Numbered from the stretch's first letter, positions 25,083 to 33,462 are shown. The stretch: 35,888 nt of DNA from Pseudomonadota bacterium (GCA_963205175.1 CAUJIW010000196.1:1-35888), one strand, 5' to 3'. Notes: a model not told the origin generated them from the sequence alone. Program-made: numbers and translations.

Positions 25083-26201
25083 TCACGCCGCGCGGACGCG
25101 GGTCATCGCCTCCTCATAGGCCTGCGCCTTTTCCGCGCCCTCGAAAATGCCGTATTCGCACTTGGCCATCACCTCTTCAGGCGGGAAGATGATCGGGTTG
25201 TTCTTGTAGTCGTCGCCCATCAGCGCCTTGGCGGCGGCATTGGGGGTCGGGTACAAGATGGTTTCGGTGATCTTCTTGCCGGCTTCGGCATCCAGCAGAT
25301 AGTTGATGAAGGCGTGTGCGTTCTTGGGATGCGGCGCTCCCTTGGGAATGCACAGGCAGTCGGAGTTCAGCAGGCTGCCTTCCTTGGGCACCACGAAGTC
25401 GACATCGTCGTCCTCGGTTTTGATCTGGGCGATGTCGCCGTTGTATTCGAGCACGATATCGACTTCCTTGGACAGCAGCATGTCCTGGCCGTTATCCTCG
25501 TGGAACGCCTTCACAAACGGCTTCTGCTTGATGAGCATGGCCTCCACCTGCTTCATCAGCTCCGGCGTCGCGCCATTGAGGGAATGGCCGAGATACTTGA
25601 AGCCGAGCCGGAACAGGTCGGCCGACTCCGACAGGAGCGCGATCTTGCCCTTGTAGGCGTCGGAGTCGAACAGCCACTTCCAGCTGTCGGGCACCCCGCC
25701 CTTCATCGCCGACTTGCGGTAGCCGATGCCCAGCACCAGCCAGGTGTAGGGCATGCTGAACTTGCGCCCCTTGTCGAAATCCGGGTCCATGAACGCCGGA
25801 TCGACGTTCTTGATGTTGGGAATCTGCGCATGGTCAAGCGCCATCAGCATGTCCGCTTCGGCCATGCGGGTGACGAATTCGTTGGACGGCACGATGACGT
25901 CGAAGCCAGGGTTACCGGCCTTCAGCTTGGCGAACAGTTCGTCATTGGTGGCGAACAGGCTCATGTTGACGTCGATGCCGCTGCCGGCCTTGAAGTCCTC
26001 CAGCGTCGTCTCGCCGATATAGGTGTCCCAGTTGTAGAAGTTGAGCTTCGCCTCCTCGCCGGTACCGGCGCCGGGGGCGCCCTCCTCCTTCTTGCCGCAA
26101 CCGGAAAGCGCGCCGGTGAAGGTCAGGCCGACCGCCGCGACGCCCATCGACGACAGCAGCGAACGGCGATTCATGCTCCGGAAGAAATCCCAGCTGGTCA
26201 T
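25083..26201 (-). CDS. potF: Putrescine-binding substrate-binding lipoprotein
   Basis: 372-aa periplasmic binding protein of the PotD/PotF family that captures polyamine for PotHIG. The N-terminus has a twin arginine (NRRSLLSS, residues 11-18), a hydrophobic stretch and the lipobox ALSGC with Cys35, so the mature protein is probably a lipid-anchored lipoprotein, whereas E. coli PotF is soluble. The hallmark LNFYNWDTYIGE follows and leads into the two-lobed domain. The ATG at 26201 has an AAGGGG site about 6 nt upstream; the later ATG at 26174 lacks suitable spacing. It is the first gene of the transporter block, 160 nt after the puuA-like gene, with a hairpin in between. Confidence 0.93.
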   Translation of the reverse strand: MTSWDFFRSMNRRSLLSSMGVAAVGLTFTGALSGCGKKEEGAPGAGTGEEAKLNFYNWDTYIGETTLEDFKAGSGIDVNMSLFATNDELFAKLKAGNPGFDVIVPSNEFVTRMAEADMLMALDHAQIPNIKNVDPAFMDPDFDKGRKFSMPYTWLVLGIGYRKSAMKGGVPDSWKWLFDSDAYKGKIALLSESADLFRLGFKYLGHSLNGATPELMKQVEAMLIKQKPFVKAFHEDNGQDMLLSKEVDIVLEYNGDIAQIKTEDDDVDFVVPKEGSLLNSDCLCIPKGAPHPKNAHAFINYLLDAEAGKKITETILYPTPNAAAKALMGDDYKNNPIIFPPEEVMAKCEYGIFEGAEKAQAYEEAMTRVRAA

Positions 26202-26353
26202 GCGTAACCCCTTTTCTCTGGCCGGATACCGGCTTGCCCTAGCCGACAGTCTGCCCGACTTCCCCGCCCTGTTGTCAACCGGGCATTTGAGGAAATGCGT
26301 GCCAATCCTCCCCAGTTTCGACCAATGACGCAGGGGCGTTGTGCCGCCCTCGT

Positions 26354-26371
26354 CAACGCCCTCAGGCGTTG
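26354..26371 (-). other. Hairpin spanning the stop codon of the first puuA-like gene
   Basis: CAACGCC (26354-26360) and GGCGTTG (26365-26371) form a perfect 7-bp stem whose 4-nt loop contains the gene's stop codon. It precedes the 160-nt gap before potF. It could be a 3' end stabiliser or weak attenuator; there is no T tract. The rest of that gap shows no gene. Confidence 0.4.
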
Positions 26372-27750
26372 CGCAGATACCAGTCGTAGTCCAGCGCGGT
26401 CACCACCTCGAAGAATCGGGCCTGTTCAGTGCGCTTGACGCAACTGTACATGTGAACGAAGCGTTCGCCGAGATACTCCTTCATCAGCGCCGATTGCTCG
26501 AACAGGTCAACTGCCGCGAACCAGTTGTTGGGCAGCCGCTCACCCGACGTCTCGGCGACGGCGTAGCCATTGCCAACCACCGCCGGACCGGGATCGAGAC
26601 GGTTGCTGATGCCATGGTGAACCGCCGCCAGCACGCAGGCAAGCGCCAGATAGGGGTTGGCGTCGGCACCCGCGACTCGATGTTCGATGTGGCGGGTGCT
26701 GGGCGGGCCGGCCGGCACCCGCAGCGAGACGGTGCGGTTGTTCACCCCCCAGGTCGGCGCCACCGGCGCGTAGGAATTGGCCTTGAACCGCCGGAAACTG
26801 TTGGCGTTGGGGGCGAAGATCGCCATCCCCTCGCCCAGCATCGCCTTCATGCCGGCGATCGCCTGCTTGAGCGCCGGCGAGCCTTCCGGGTCCTCGCTGG
26901 CCATGACGTTGCGCCCCTGCGCGTCGTTGACGCTGACGTGGATGTGAAAACCGCTGCCGGCGTGGTCGGCGAACGGCTTGGCCATGAAGGTGGCTTCACA
27001 GCCATGGCGGTTGGCGACGCCCTTGGCGGCCCGCTTGTACATCACGCCGTCATCGGCGGCCCTCAGCGCGTCCGGCTTGTGCTTGAGCGTCAGCTCCAGC
27101 TGGCCCGGCGCATATTCGGAAATCGCGCCTTCCAGCGGAAGGCCCTGGGCATCGGCGGCCGCGTAAAGGTCACGCAGGAAGGCCGCGGCATCTTCCAGCT
27201 CGCGCAGGCCATAGACCTGATGGCCGTGCGGCCGGGCGCCACTGACCGGCGAGCGCGGCAGCTGGATGCCGCCGTCGGCGGTGCGCTCGGCGTCGACCAG
27301 ATAATATTCCAGCTCGCAGGCCACCACCGGCGTCAGCCCGTCGGCGGCGAAGCGGTCCAGCACCCGACGCAGCACATGGCGCGGGTCGAGGTCATTGGGC
27401 CGGCCATCCAGCTCGTAAAGCGACAGCATGACCTGAGCGACATCGGCCCCCAGCCAGGGCGCCGGCACCAGCGTGCCGGGTACCGGCCTCGCCAGGCGGT
27501 CGGCATCGCCATCCTCCCACACCAGGCCGGTTTCCTCGCAGTCCTGGCCGGTGGTGTCGACGACGCAGATCGAGCCGGGCAGGAAGCGGCCATAATCATA
27601 GACCGCCTGAATCTCGTGACGGCGCAGCCGCTTGCCCCGCGGCACGCCGCACATGTTGGTGAAGAACACCTCGATGAACTGGATGTGCGGGTTGTCGGCG
27701 AGGAAGCGTTCGCACTCGGCCGGGTCGGCGATCAGGGCAGTGTCAGTCAT
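26362..27750 (-). CDS. puuA: Glutamine synthetase-family gamma-glutamylpolyamine synthetase (PuuA-like), copy 1
   Basis: 462-aa cytosolic ligase of the glutamine-synthetase fold that uses ATP to join glutamate to putrescine or another amine, the first step of the Puu pathway. The beta-grasp N-terminus has FIEVFFTNMCGVPRGKRL. The catalytic barrel shows EYAPGQLELTLKH, GSGFHIHVS and NSFRRFKANSYAPVAPTWG with NRTVSLRVP. No adenylylation-type Tyr loop of GlnA is seen, and the family length fits PuuA rather than GlnA-II. The ATG at 27750 is preferred over the upstream in-frame ATG and overlaps the stop of the preceding aminotransferase by 8 nt, so translation is likely coupled. A second, more diverged copy lies 2.7 kb upstream. 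Confidence 0.9.
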   Translation of the reverse strand: MTDTALIADPAECERFLADNPHIQFIEVFFTNMCGVPRGKRLRRHEIQAVYDYGRFLPGSICVVDTTGQDCEETGLVWEDGDADRLARPVPGTLVPAPWLGADVAQVMLSLYELDGRPNDLDPRHVLRRVLDRFAADGLTPVVACELEYYLVDAERTADGGIQLPRSPVSGARPHGHQVYGLRELEDAAAFLRDLYAAADAQGLPLEGAISEYAPGQLELTLKHKPDALRAADDGVMYKRAAKGVANRHGCEATFMAKPFADHAGSGFHIHVSVNDAQGRNVMASEDPEGSPALKQAIAGMKAMLGEGMAIFAPNANSFRRFKANSYAPVAPTWGVNNRTVSLRVPAGPPSTRHIEHRVAGADANPYLALACVLAAVHHGISNRLDPGPAVVGNGYAVAETSGERLPNNWFAAVDLFEQSALMKEYLGERFVHMYSCVKRTEQARFFEVVTALDYDWYLRNA

Positions 27751-29119
27751 GGTCGTTACTCGCAAGAAGGAGCGCGGCGATATCATCGACGGCCGCCGCC
27801 AGCCGGTCCACCTGCGCCGGCAGAGTCGCCGGCGACAGCAGCATCATCATATGAAACGGCGCGATGAGCACGCCGCGATTGATCAAACCCAGGTGCAGTA
27901 CGTCGAGCAGCGGCCCGTGCAGGCTTGCCCGCATGGCCGCGGCATCGCGCGGCGCCGGGCGGGCCAGCACCAGCTCGACCCGCGCGCCGACATTGACCGT
28001 CGACCACGGCAGGCCGTGGCGGGTGATCACCGCCTCCAGCGCGTCGACCAGCCGCACGGTCATCGCCCGCATATGGGCATAGGCCGCCGGCGTCATCACC
28101 TGTTCCAGCATGGCGCGCATCCCGGCCACCGCCAGCGCGTTGCCGGACAGGGTGGTGCCGATGCCCGAACTGCCCGTCTCGGCAGTGCGCTGGTAGTCCC
28201 GGATGCGGTCTGCGATGTCCGCCGTCATGCCCCAGACTGCGGCGGGAATGCCGCCGGCGATCGGCTTGCCCAGTGTCAGCATGTCGGGCGCCAGCCCGAA
28301 GGCGCCCGTATAGCCGCCGGGGCCGGTGGAAATGGTGTGGGTCTCGTCGAGGATGAGCAGGGTGCCGTACCGCCGGGTCAGGGTACGCAACGCGTCATGG
28401 AAGCCGTCATCGGGCAGGATCATGCCGCAATTGGTCATCGCCGGCTCGGCCAGCACGGCGGCCACCGCGCCATCGGCGAGAGCCGCCTCCAGCGCCGCGA
28501 TGTCGTTAAAGGCGACCACCCGAGTCGTGGCCGTCATGTCATGGACCTGGCCGACCAGCCCCGGCTTCATCCGGGCGCCCTGCGGCCCCTGCACCACGTA
28601 GGCGTCATCGACGGCGCCATGATAGCAGCCGTCGAACACCAGAATCTGGCTGCGGCCGGTCAGCGCCCGGGCCCAGCGGATCGCCGCCCGGTTGGCATCG
28701 CTGGCGGTGGTCGCCATCTGCCACACCGGCAGGCCGAAGCGCGCCGCCAGCAGCCGACCGACCGCCGGCACGTCCTCGGTGGGCAGCATGAAGCTGCTGC
28801 CGCGCGCCAGCTGGGCGGACAGCGCCTCGGTGATCGCCGGCACGGCATGACCGTACATCGACGGCGTATCGCCCAGGCAGAAGTCGTCGTAGCGGTGCCC
28901 GTCGACATCGTGGATCACCGCGCCTGCCGCATCGCGGGCATAGAGCGGCACCGGCGAGGCCCAGTCATTCATCCAGTGCATCGGCACGCCGCCCAGCCAG
29001 TGCTCGGCCGACTGTGTCGCCAGACTGGCGGCTTTCGGATGATCCTGCAGAAAGCGGTCCCGCTCGTCCGCCAGCACCGCCGCCAGGCGGGCGGGGTCGA
29101 TGCCGGCAAGACGGCTCAC
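27743..29119 (-). CDS. Class III aminotransferase, glutamate-1-semialdehyde aminomutase-like
   Basis: 458-aa PLP enzyme. Visible are PTEDVPAVGRLLAARFG, the YHGAVDD segment, LLILDETHTIS with the pyridine-binding Asp258, and the Schiff-base Lys285 in LTLGKPIAGGIP. The cofactor-phosphate loop reads TTASDANRAAIRWAR instead of the usual NSGSEA. The overall pattern is closest to glutamate-1-semialdehyde 2,1-aminomutases, but its place between puuA- and puuB-like genes argues for a transaminase of polyamine-derived amino acids such as GABA. The start is taken as the GTG at 29119, overlapping the upstream stop as GTGA; a second GTG at 29143 is possible and would add 8 residues. The substrate is unknown. 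Confidence 0.82.
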   Translation of the reverse strand: MSRLAGIDPARLAAVLADERDRFLQDHPKAASLATQSAEHWLGGVPMHWMNDWASPVPLYARDAAGAVIHDVDGHRYDDFCLGDTPSMYGHAVPAITEALSAQLARGSSFMLPTEDVPAVGRLLAARFGLPVWQMATTASDANRAAIRWARALTGRSQILVFDGCYHGAVDDAYVVQGPQGARMKPGLVGQVHDMTATTRVVAFNDIAALEAALADGAVAAVLAEPAMTNCGMILPDDGFHDALRTLTRRYGTLLILDETHTISTGPGGYTGAFGLAPDMLTLGKPIAGGIPAAVWGMTADIADRIRDYQRTAETGSSGIGTTLSGNALAVAGMRAMLEQVMTPAAYAHMRAMTVRLVDALEAVITRHGLPWSTVNVGARVELVLARPAPRDAAAMRASLHGPLLDVLHLGLINRGVLIAPFHMMMLLSPATLPAQVDRLAAAVDDIAALLLASNDHD

Positions 29120-30420
29120 AGGCGATCCCGCAGCGCGTACCACAGCATGGCCGCGACATAGAGCGGCGAGCGCAGCAGCCGGCCACCGGGAAACGCCCTG
29201 GTCGGCAGGTTCGCCACCAGATCGAAGCGCTCGGCGGTGCCGGCCATCGCCTCGGCGATCAGCTTGCCCATGAAAGAGGCGAGGATCACCCCCTGCCCTG
29301 AATAACCGTGGGCAAAGAAGATGTTGCCCTGCCGGCCGACGTGGGGGTAGCGGCTGGTGGTGATGGAAACCGGCCCGCCCCAGGCATAGTCGACTTCGGT
29401 CTCCGCCAGTTGCGGGAAGACCTTCAGCATGTGCCGGCGCACGAAATCCACCGTGTTGTCGGGCGGGGTCGGCGTGTACTTCTCGCCGCCCCCGAACAGC
29501 AGCCGCCGGTCAGGTGACAGCCGGAAATAATTGACCACGAACCTGGTGTCGGACACCGCCACGTCACCGGGGATCAGCGACCGCGCCAGGTCTTCTTCCA
29601 GCGGCTCGGTGGCGATGTTGTAGTTGGCGACTGGCATGATGCGCTTGGCCAGCCCCGCGTCAAGTTCCTCGACATAGCTGTCGCAGGCGACCACCACATA
29701 TTTGGCGATGATCCGGCCCCGATTGCTCTCGCAGACAATGCCCGCGCGCGTCTGCTCGAACTTCTGGATGCGGGTCGTCTCATGGACGGCAGCGCCAGCG
29801 GCTTCCGCCGCGTCGGCGAGCCCAATTGCCAGGTTGAGCGGGTGCAGATGGCCACCGCTCTTGTCGATCAGGCCGCCATGGTAGCGCTCGCTGGCCACTG
29901 TCGCGGCAGCCCCCGCACGGTCGAGCAGACTGGTGTAGCGATAGCCCATCACGGATTCGAGGCATTCCTGCTCATCCGCCAGCCAGTCGAGATCCGCTTT
30001 CTTGGCCGCGGCGAGAAAATGGCCCCGCTTGGCATCACACTGAATGTCATGGCGGGCAATGCGATCCCAAAGGTGATCGCGCGCCTCGATGGCCAGCCCG
30101 AACAGTGCCTTGGCACGCTCGACACCGAACTGGTCGACCATGTCGCGCGCGCCGTGGCGCCAGCCGGGGATGGCCTGGCCGCCATTACGGCCGGACGCCC
30201 CCCAGCCAATCCGCTTGGACTCGACCAGCGCTGTTGAAAAGCCGCGCTCGGCACAATGCAGCGCCGCCGACAGGCCGGTATAGCCGCCGCCGATGATGCA
30301 AACGTCCACCTGCTTCTGGCCCTCCAGCGCCGGTCTGACGGCATGCGGGTTGGCCGTATCCGCGTAATAGGACAGCGGATAATCGTGATGGGTGATGATG
30401 GCGACGGGACTTGGACTCAT
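29116..30420 (-). CDS. puuB: FAD-dependent gamma-glutamylputrescine oxidase-like (PuuB-like) oxidoreductase
   Basis: 434-aa flavoprotein of the DAO (D-amino-acid oxidase) family. In the Puu pathway PuuB oxidises gamma-glutamylputrescine to the aldehyde, releasing ammonia and hydrogen peroxide. The FAD-binding Rossmann motif is CIIGGGYTGLSAALHCAERG (residues 41-60), with GWGASGRNGGQAIPG after it (72-86) and a C-terminal FFAHGYSGQGV that closes on the flavin. The SYYADTAN segment near the N-terminus is common in this subgroup. The ATG overlaps the upstream puuA-like stop as ATGA, and its stop overlaps the next gene. No separate aldehyde dehydrogenase (PuuC) is in the window. Confidence 0.9.
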   Translation of the reverse strand: MSPSPVAIITHHDYPLSYYADTANPHAVRPALEGQKQVDVCIIGGGYTGLSAALHCAERGFSTALVESKRIGWGASGRNGGQAIPGWRHGARDMVDQFGVERAKALFGLAIEARDHLWDRIARHDIQCDAKRGHFLAAAKKADLDWLADEQECLESVMGYRYTSLLDRAGAAATVASERYHGGLIDKSGGHLHPLNLAIGLADAAEAAGAAVHETTRIQKFEQTRAGIVCESNRGRIIAKYVVVACDSYVEELDAGLAKRIMPVANYNIATEPLEEDLARSLIPGDVAVSDTRFVVNYFRLSPDRRLLFGGGEKYTPTPPDNTVDFVRRHMLKVFPQLAETEVDYAWGGPVSITTSRYPHVGRQGNIFFAHGYSGQGVILASFMGKLIAEAMAGTAERFDLVANLPTRAFPGGRLLRSPLYVAAMLWYALRDRL

Positions 30421-31787
30421 ACCTTCAACAACAAATGCTCGCGTTCCCAGGAACTGATGACCGCCTGATAGGCATCCAATTCCGAATATTTGATGGCGTA
30501 GAACGCCTCGAAGAAATCTTCACCCAGATATTTACGCACCAGCTTGGCGTGACTGAAGCGATCGAGCGCCTCATAAAGGTTGCGCGGCAGGGTGCGGGCC
30601 ATGCGGTAGGCGCTGCCTTCCACCTGGGCGCGTGGCTGCATCCGTTCCACCATGCCGATGTAGCCGCACACCAGACTGGCCGCGATGGACAGGTAGGGGT
30701 TGGCATCGGCGCCCGGCAGCCGGTTCTCGATCCGCCGGTTCTGCGGATCTGAGATCGGTACCCGCAGGCCGCAGCTGCGGTTGTCGACACCCCATTGGAC
30801 GTTGATCGGCGCGTCGAACTGCGGCCGCATCCGTCGAAAGCTGTTGACGTTGGGGGCGAACAGCGGCGCCACCTGTGGCAGCAGCCGCTGCAAGCCGGCG
30901 ACATGGCTCTTGAACAGCGCCGAATCCCGCCCGTTGGGAGTCGAGAAAAGATTGCGCCCGCTGTCGACGCTGACCACCGACTGGTGGATGTGCATCGCCG
31001 AGCCGGGCTGGTTTTCCATCGGCTTGGCCATGAAGGTGGCATAAACGTTATGCTGCAACGCCACTTGGCGGACGATCCGCTTGAACAGCAGCGCCTGGTC
31101 GGCCTGCTCCAGCGGGTCGCCGTGATTGAAGTTGATCTCCAGCTGGGCCGCGCCGGCCTCGTGGATCATCGTGTCAATGTCGAGACCGGCCTTCTCGGCA
31201 TAGTCGTAGATCTGCTCGATGATATCCTCATACTCGTTGATCGCCTCCATGCCGTAGGGCTCGGAAGCGGTCTCGGCCCGCCCAGAGCGGCCGATCGGCG
31301 GCTGCAACGGCAGGTCCGGGTCGGTGTTGACACTGGTGAGGAAAAATTCCAGCTCGGGCGCGACAATCGGCCTCCAGCCCTTGTCGGCGTAAAGCTTGAG
31401 CACCTTCTTCAGCACCTGGCGCGGCGAGATGCCGATCGGGTCGCCGTCGTTGTCGTAGGTGTCGGTGATGACCATGGCGGTCGGGATTCGGGAGCCCGGC
31501 ATCAGCCGCAAAGTCCGGCAATCCGGGACCAGCACCACGTCGGGATCGCTGTAAGGCGCGACGCTGGTATCTTCGGGGTAATCACCCGTCACCGTCACCA
31601 CCAGGATCGAGGAGGCGATGCGCAGCGAGCCCGACTTGATGCTCTTGAGAAACTTCTGCGCCGGCAGCACCTTGCCGCGGATGACACCGTTCATGTCCGG
31701 CACCATGCATTCGACTTCCTGGATGCCGCGCTCGGTCAGCCAGCTCTGGATGGCAAGATAGTCGGCTTCAGGGAGTGGCGCATACAT
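30417..31787 (-). CDS. Glutamine synthetase-family gamma-glutamylpolyamine synthetase (PuuA-like), copy 2
   Basis: 456-aa ATP-dependent ligase of the glutamine synthetase superfamily, paralogous to the gene at 26362-27750. It has VECMVPDMNGVIRGKVLPAQ near the N-terminus, MIHEAGAAQLEINFNHGDPL, GSAMHIHQSVV and NSFRRMRPQFDAPINVQWG with NRSCGLRVP. The pair differs in the substrate-facing DAPINVQWG/YAPVAPTWG segment, so the amines accepted may differ. The ATG at 31787 is taken because the protein then begins MYAPLPEADY; the upstream in-frame extension contains the intergenic operator region. It is the first gene of the puu block on the minus strand. The ribosome site AGGTG is modest. Confidence 0.9.
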   Translation of the reverse strand: MYAPLPEADYLAIQSWLTERGIQEVECMVPDMNGVIRGKVLPAQKFLKSIKSGSLRIASSILVVTVTGDYPEDTSVAPYSDPDVVLVPDCRTLRLMPGSRIPTAMVITDTYDNDGDPIGISPRQVLKKVLKLYADKGWRPIVAPELEFFLTSVNTDPDLPLQPPIGRSGRAETASEPYGMEAINEYEDIIEQIYDYAEKAGLDIDTMIHEAGAAQLEINFNHGDPLEQADQALLFKRIVRQVALQHNVYATFMAKPMENQPGSAMHIHQSVVSVDSGRNLFSTPNGRDSALFKSHVAGLQRLLPQVAPLFAPNVNSFRRMRPQFDAPINVQWGVDNRSCGLRVPISDPQNRRIENRLPGADANPYLSIAASLVCGYIGMVERMQPRAQVEGSAYRMARTLPRNLYEALDRFSHAKLVRKYLGEDFFEAFYAIKYSELDAYQAVISSWEREHLLLKV

Positions 31788-31812
31788 AGGACACCTGTCG
31801 GGCAAATGTGGA

Positions 31813-31826
31813 TCGCAAATCTGCGA
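31813..31826. promoter_or_regulatory. Inverted repeat upstream of the puuA-like copy 2
   Basis: TCGCA-AATC-TGCGA is a 5-4-5 perfect inverted repeat 26-39 nt upstream of the ATG. A further TGGCGC/GCGCCA repeat with a 7-nt spacer follows at 31838-31856. Either could be an operator for the puu block; no regulator gene is in the window. Confidence 0.35.
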
Positions 31827-31870
31827 AGAAGGCATGGTGGCGCTGCATGCGCGCCAGCGGCACCCCCCTA

Positions 31871-31882
31871 ATCGTCGACGAT
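31871..31882. promoter_or_regulatory. 12-bp perfect palindrome in the divergent puu/aminotransferase gap
   Basis: ATCGTCGACGAT is self-complementary and lies in the 290-nt divergent region between the puuA-like copy 2 and the omega-aminotransferase. Such a site could bind a dimeric regulator controlling both directions. A CCCCGC/GCGGGG hairpin at 32000-32017 lies in the leader of the plus-strand gene. No clear -35/-10 pair was found. Confidence 0.4.
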
Positions 31883-32077
31883 CCACGCCGGCGCACGTCG
31901 CCCATTCGCCGCGCGCCAGGCCAATGCTGTGTCAGATGTCCCCATGGCGGCAGTGACGCACACTCCCCCCCGTCTTGTCAACGTGGACCATGCTCGCAGC
32001 CCCGCCACCACGCGGGGACTGGACAAGCCCCGGGGGGATGTCCCAGCCTGTACCCACCACATCATCAGGAGTCAGTC

Positions 32078-33403
32078 ATGGACACCGCGCTGTCCGGCCC
32101 CAACGCCCTCGAACCCTACTGGATGCCCTTCACCATGAACCGCCGCTTCAAGGCGGACCCGCGCATGGTCGCTCGCGCCGAGGGCATGTTCTACTACACC
32201 CCGGAAGGCCGCCAGGTACTCGACGGCACCGCCGGGCTGTGGTGCTGCAACGCCGGCCACGGCCAGCGGCGGATCGTCGAGGCGATCCAGGCCCAGGCGG
32301 CGGTGATGGACTATGCCACCAGCTTCAACCTCGGCCACCCGCTGGCCTTCCAGCTGGCCGGCCGGCTGGCCGCCATGTTCACCGGCGACCTCGACCACAT
32401 CTTCTTCACCAACTCCGGCTCCGAGTCGGTGGATACCGCGCTGAAGATCGCGCTGGCCTACCAGCGGACCCGCGGCAAAGGCACCAAGACCCGGCTGATC
32501 GGCCGCGAGCGCGGCTATCATGGTGTCGGCTTCGGCGGCATCTCGGTGGGCGGCATCGCCAAGAACCGCATGTACTTCGGCGGGTTGCTGACCGGCGTCG
32601 ACCATCTGCCGCACACCCACGACCTCGCCCGCAACGCGTGGTCGCGCGGCGTGCCGGCCCATGGCGCGGAACTGGCCGACGCGCTGGAGAAGATCGTGCA
32701 GCTGCATGACGCCTCCAACATCGCGGCGGTCATCGTCGAGCCGGTGGCCGGCTCCACCGGCGTGCTGATTCCGCCGCGCGGCTATCTGGAGCGGTTGCGG
32801 GCGATCTGCGACAAATACGACATCCTGCTGATCTTCGACGAGGTCATCACCGGCTTCGGCCGCCTCGGCACGCCGTTCGGCGTCGACTATTTCGGCGTCC
32901 AGCCAGACATCGTCACCATGGCCAAGGGGCTGACCAACGCCGCCGTGCCAATGGGCGCGGTCGCGGTCTCCAAGCGCATCTACGACACCTGCATGGAGCA
33001 GGCCGACGCGCCGATCGAGCTGTTCCACGGCTACACCTACTCCGGCCACCCGCTGGCCTGCGCCGCCGGCCTCGCTACGCTGGACACCTACGCCGAGGAC
33101 GGGCTGTTCGAGCGGGCGGCCCAGACGGCGCCGCTGTGGGAGGATGCCCTGCATGCGCTGAAAGGCACCCGTCACGTCATCGACATCCGCAACATCGGTC
33201 TGATCGGCGCCATCGAGCTGGACTCCCGCCCCGGCGCGCCGGGCGAGCGGGCCTATGAGGCCTTCCGCGCCTGCTTCGATGCCGGCGTGATGGTGCGCGT
33301 CACCGGCGACATCATCGCGCTGTCGCCACCGCTGATCATAGAGCCCAACCACATCGACCAGCTGATGCAGACCATCCGCGACGTGCTGACCGCGCTGGAC
33401 TGA
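32078..33403 (+). CDS. Class III omega-amino-acid:pyruvate aminotransferase
   Basis: 441-aa cytosolic PLP enzyme of the beta-alanine/omega-amino-acid:pyruvate transaminase group. GLWCCNAGHGQRRI (53-66), FFTNSGSESVDTALKIA (109-125), RGYHGVGFGG (145-154), LLIFDEVITGFGRLG (250-264, with Asp254 on the PLP ring) and Lys283 in TMAKGLTNAAVPMG are all present. Such enzymes convert beta-alanine, GABA or other omega-amines with pyruvate as acceptor, so it could drain the end product of the Puu pathway or act on diamines. The ATG at 32078 is set by the AGGAG site 6 nt upstream. It is divergent from the puu block, sharing its control region, and is followed by a TTCG-loop hairpin. Confidence 0.92.
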   Translation: MDTALSGPNALEPYWMPFTMNRRFKADPRMVARAEGMFYYTPEGRQVLDGTAGLWCCNAGHGQRRIVEAIQAQAAVMDYATSFNLGHPLAFQLAGRLAAMFTGDLDHIFFTNSGSESVDTALKIALAYQRTRGKGTKTRLIGRERGYHGVGFGGISVGGIAKNRMYFGGLLTGVDHLPHTHDLARNAWSRGVPAHGAELADALEKIVQLHDASNIAAVIVEPVAGSTGVLIPPRGYLERLRAICDKYDILLIFDEVITGFGRLGTPFGVDYFGVQPDIVTMAKGLTNAAVPMGAVAVSKRIYDTCMEQADAPIELFHGYTYSGHPLACAAGLATLDTYAEDGLFERAAQTAPLWEDALHALKGTRHVIDIRNIGLIGAIELDSRPGAPGERAYEAFRACFDAGVMVRVTGDIIALSPPLIIEPNHIDQLMQTIRDVLTALD

Positions 33404-33431
33404 CGGGCCAGGCTCAGGCGCGGAAGGGGCA

Positions 33432-33462
33432 CACGCGGCCGGCGGTTCGCCGCCGGTCCGTG
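33432..33462 (+). terminator. TTCG-tetraloop hairpin after the omega-aminotransferase
   Basis: CCGGCGG-TTCG-CCGCCGG forms a perfect 7-bp core with an extra-stable UUCG tetraloop. With one bulged base the outer bases extend it to about 13 bp (CACG pairing with CGTG). It starts 29 nt past the stop codon. There is no T tract downstream, but the stem strength and position fit a transcript end. Confidence 0.55.

Noticed and set aside
26341..29161. Two plus-strand frames of about 500 codons opposite the puuA-like and aminotransferase genes
   Set aside because: Mirror frames of real genes; they lack recognisable motifs and are rich in His/Arg/Gln repeats typical of antisense GC-rich DNA.
31808..32077. 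An N-terminal extension of the omega-aminotransferase starting at 31808
   Set aside because: The extra 90 codons are Arg/Pro/His-rich, cross the palindromic control region and have no ribosome site; the ATG at 32078 has AGGAG at the right spacing.
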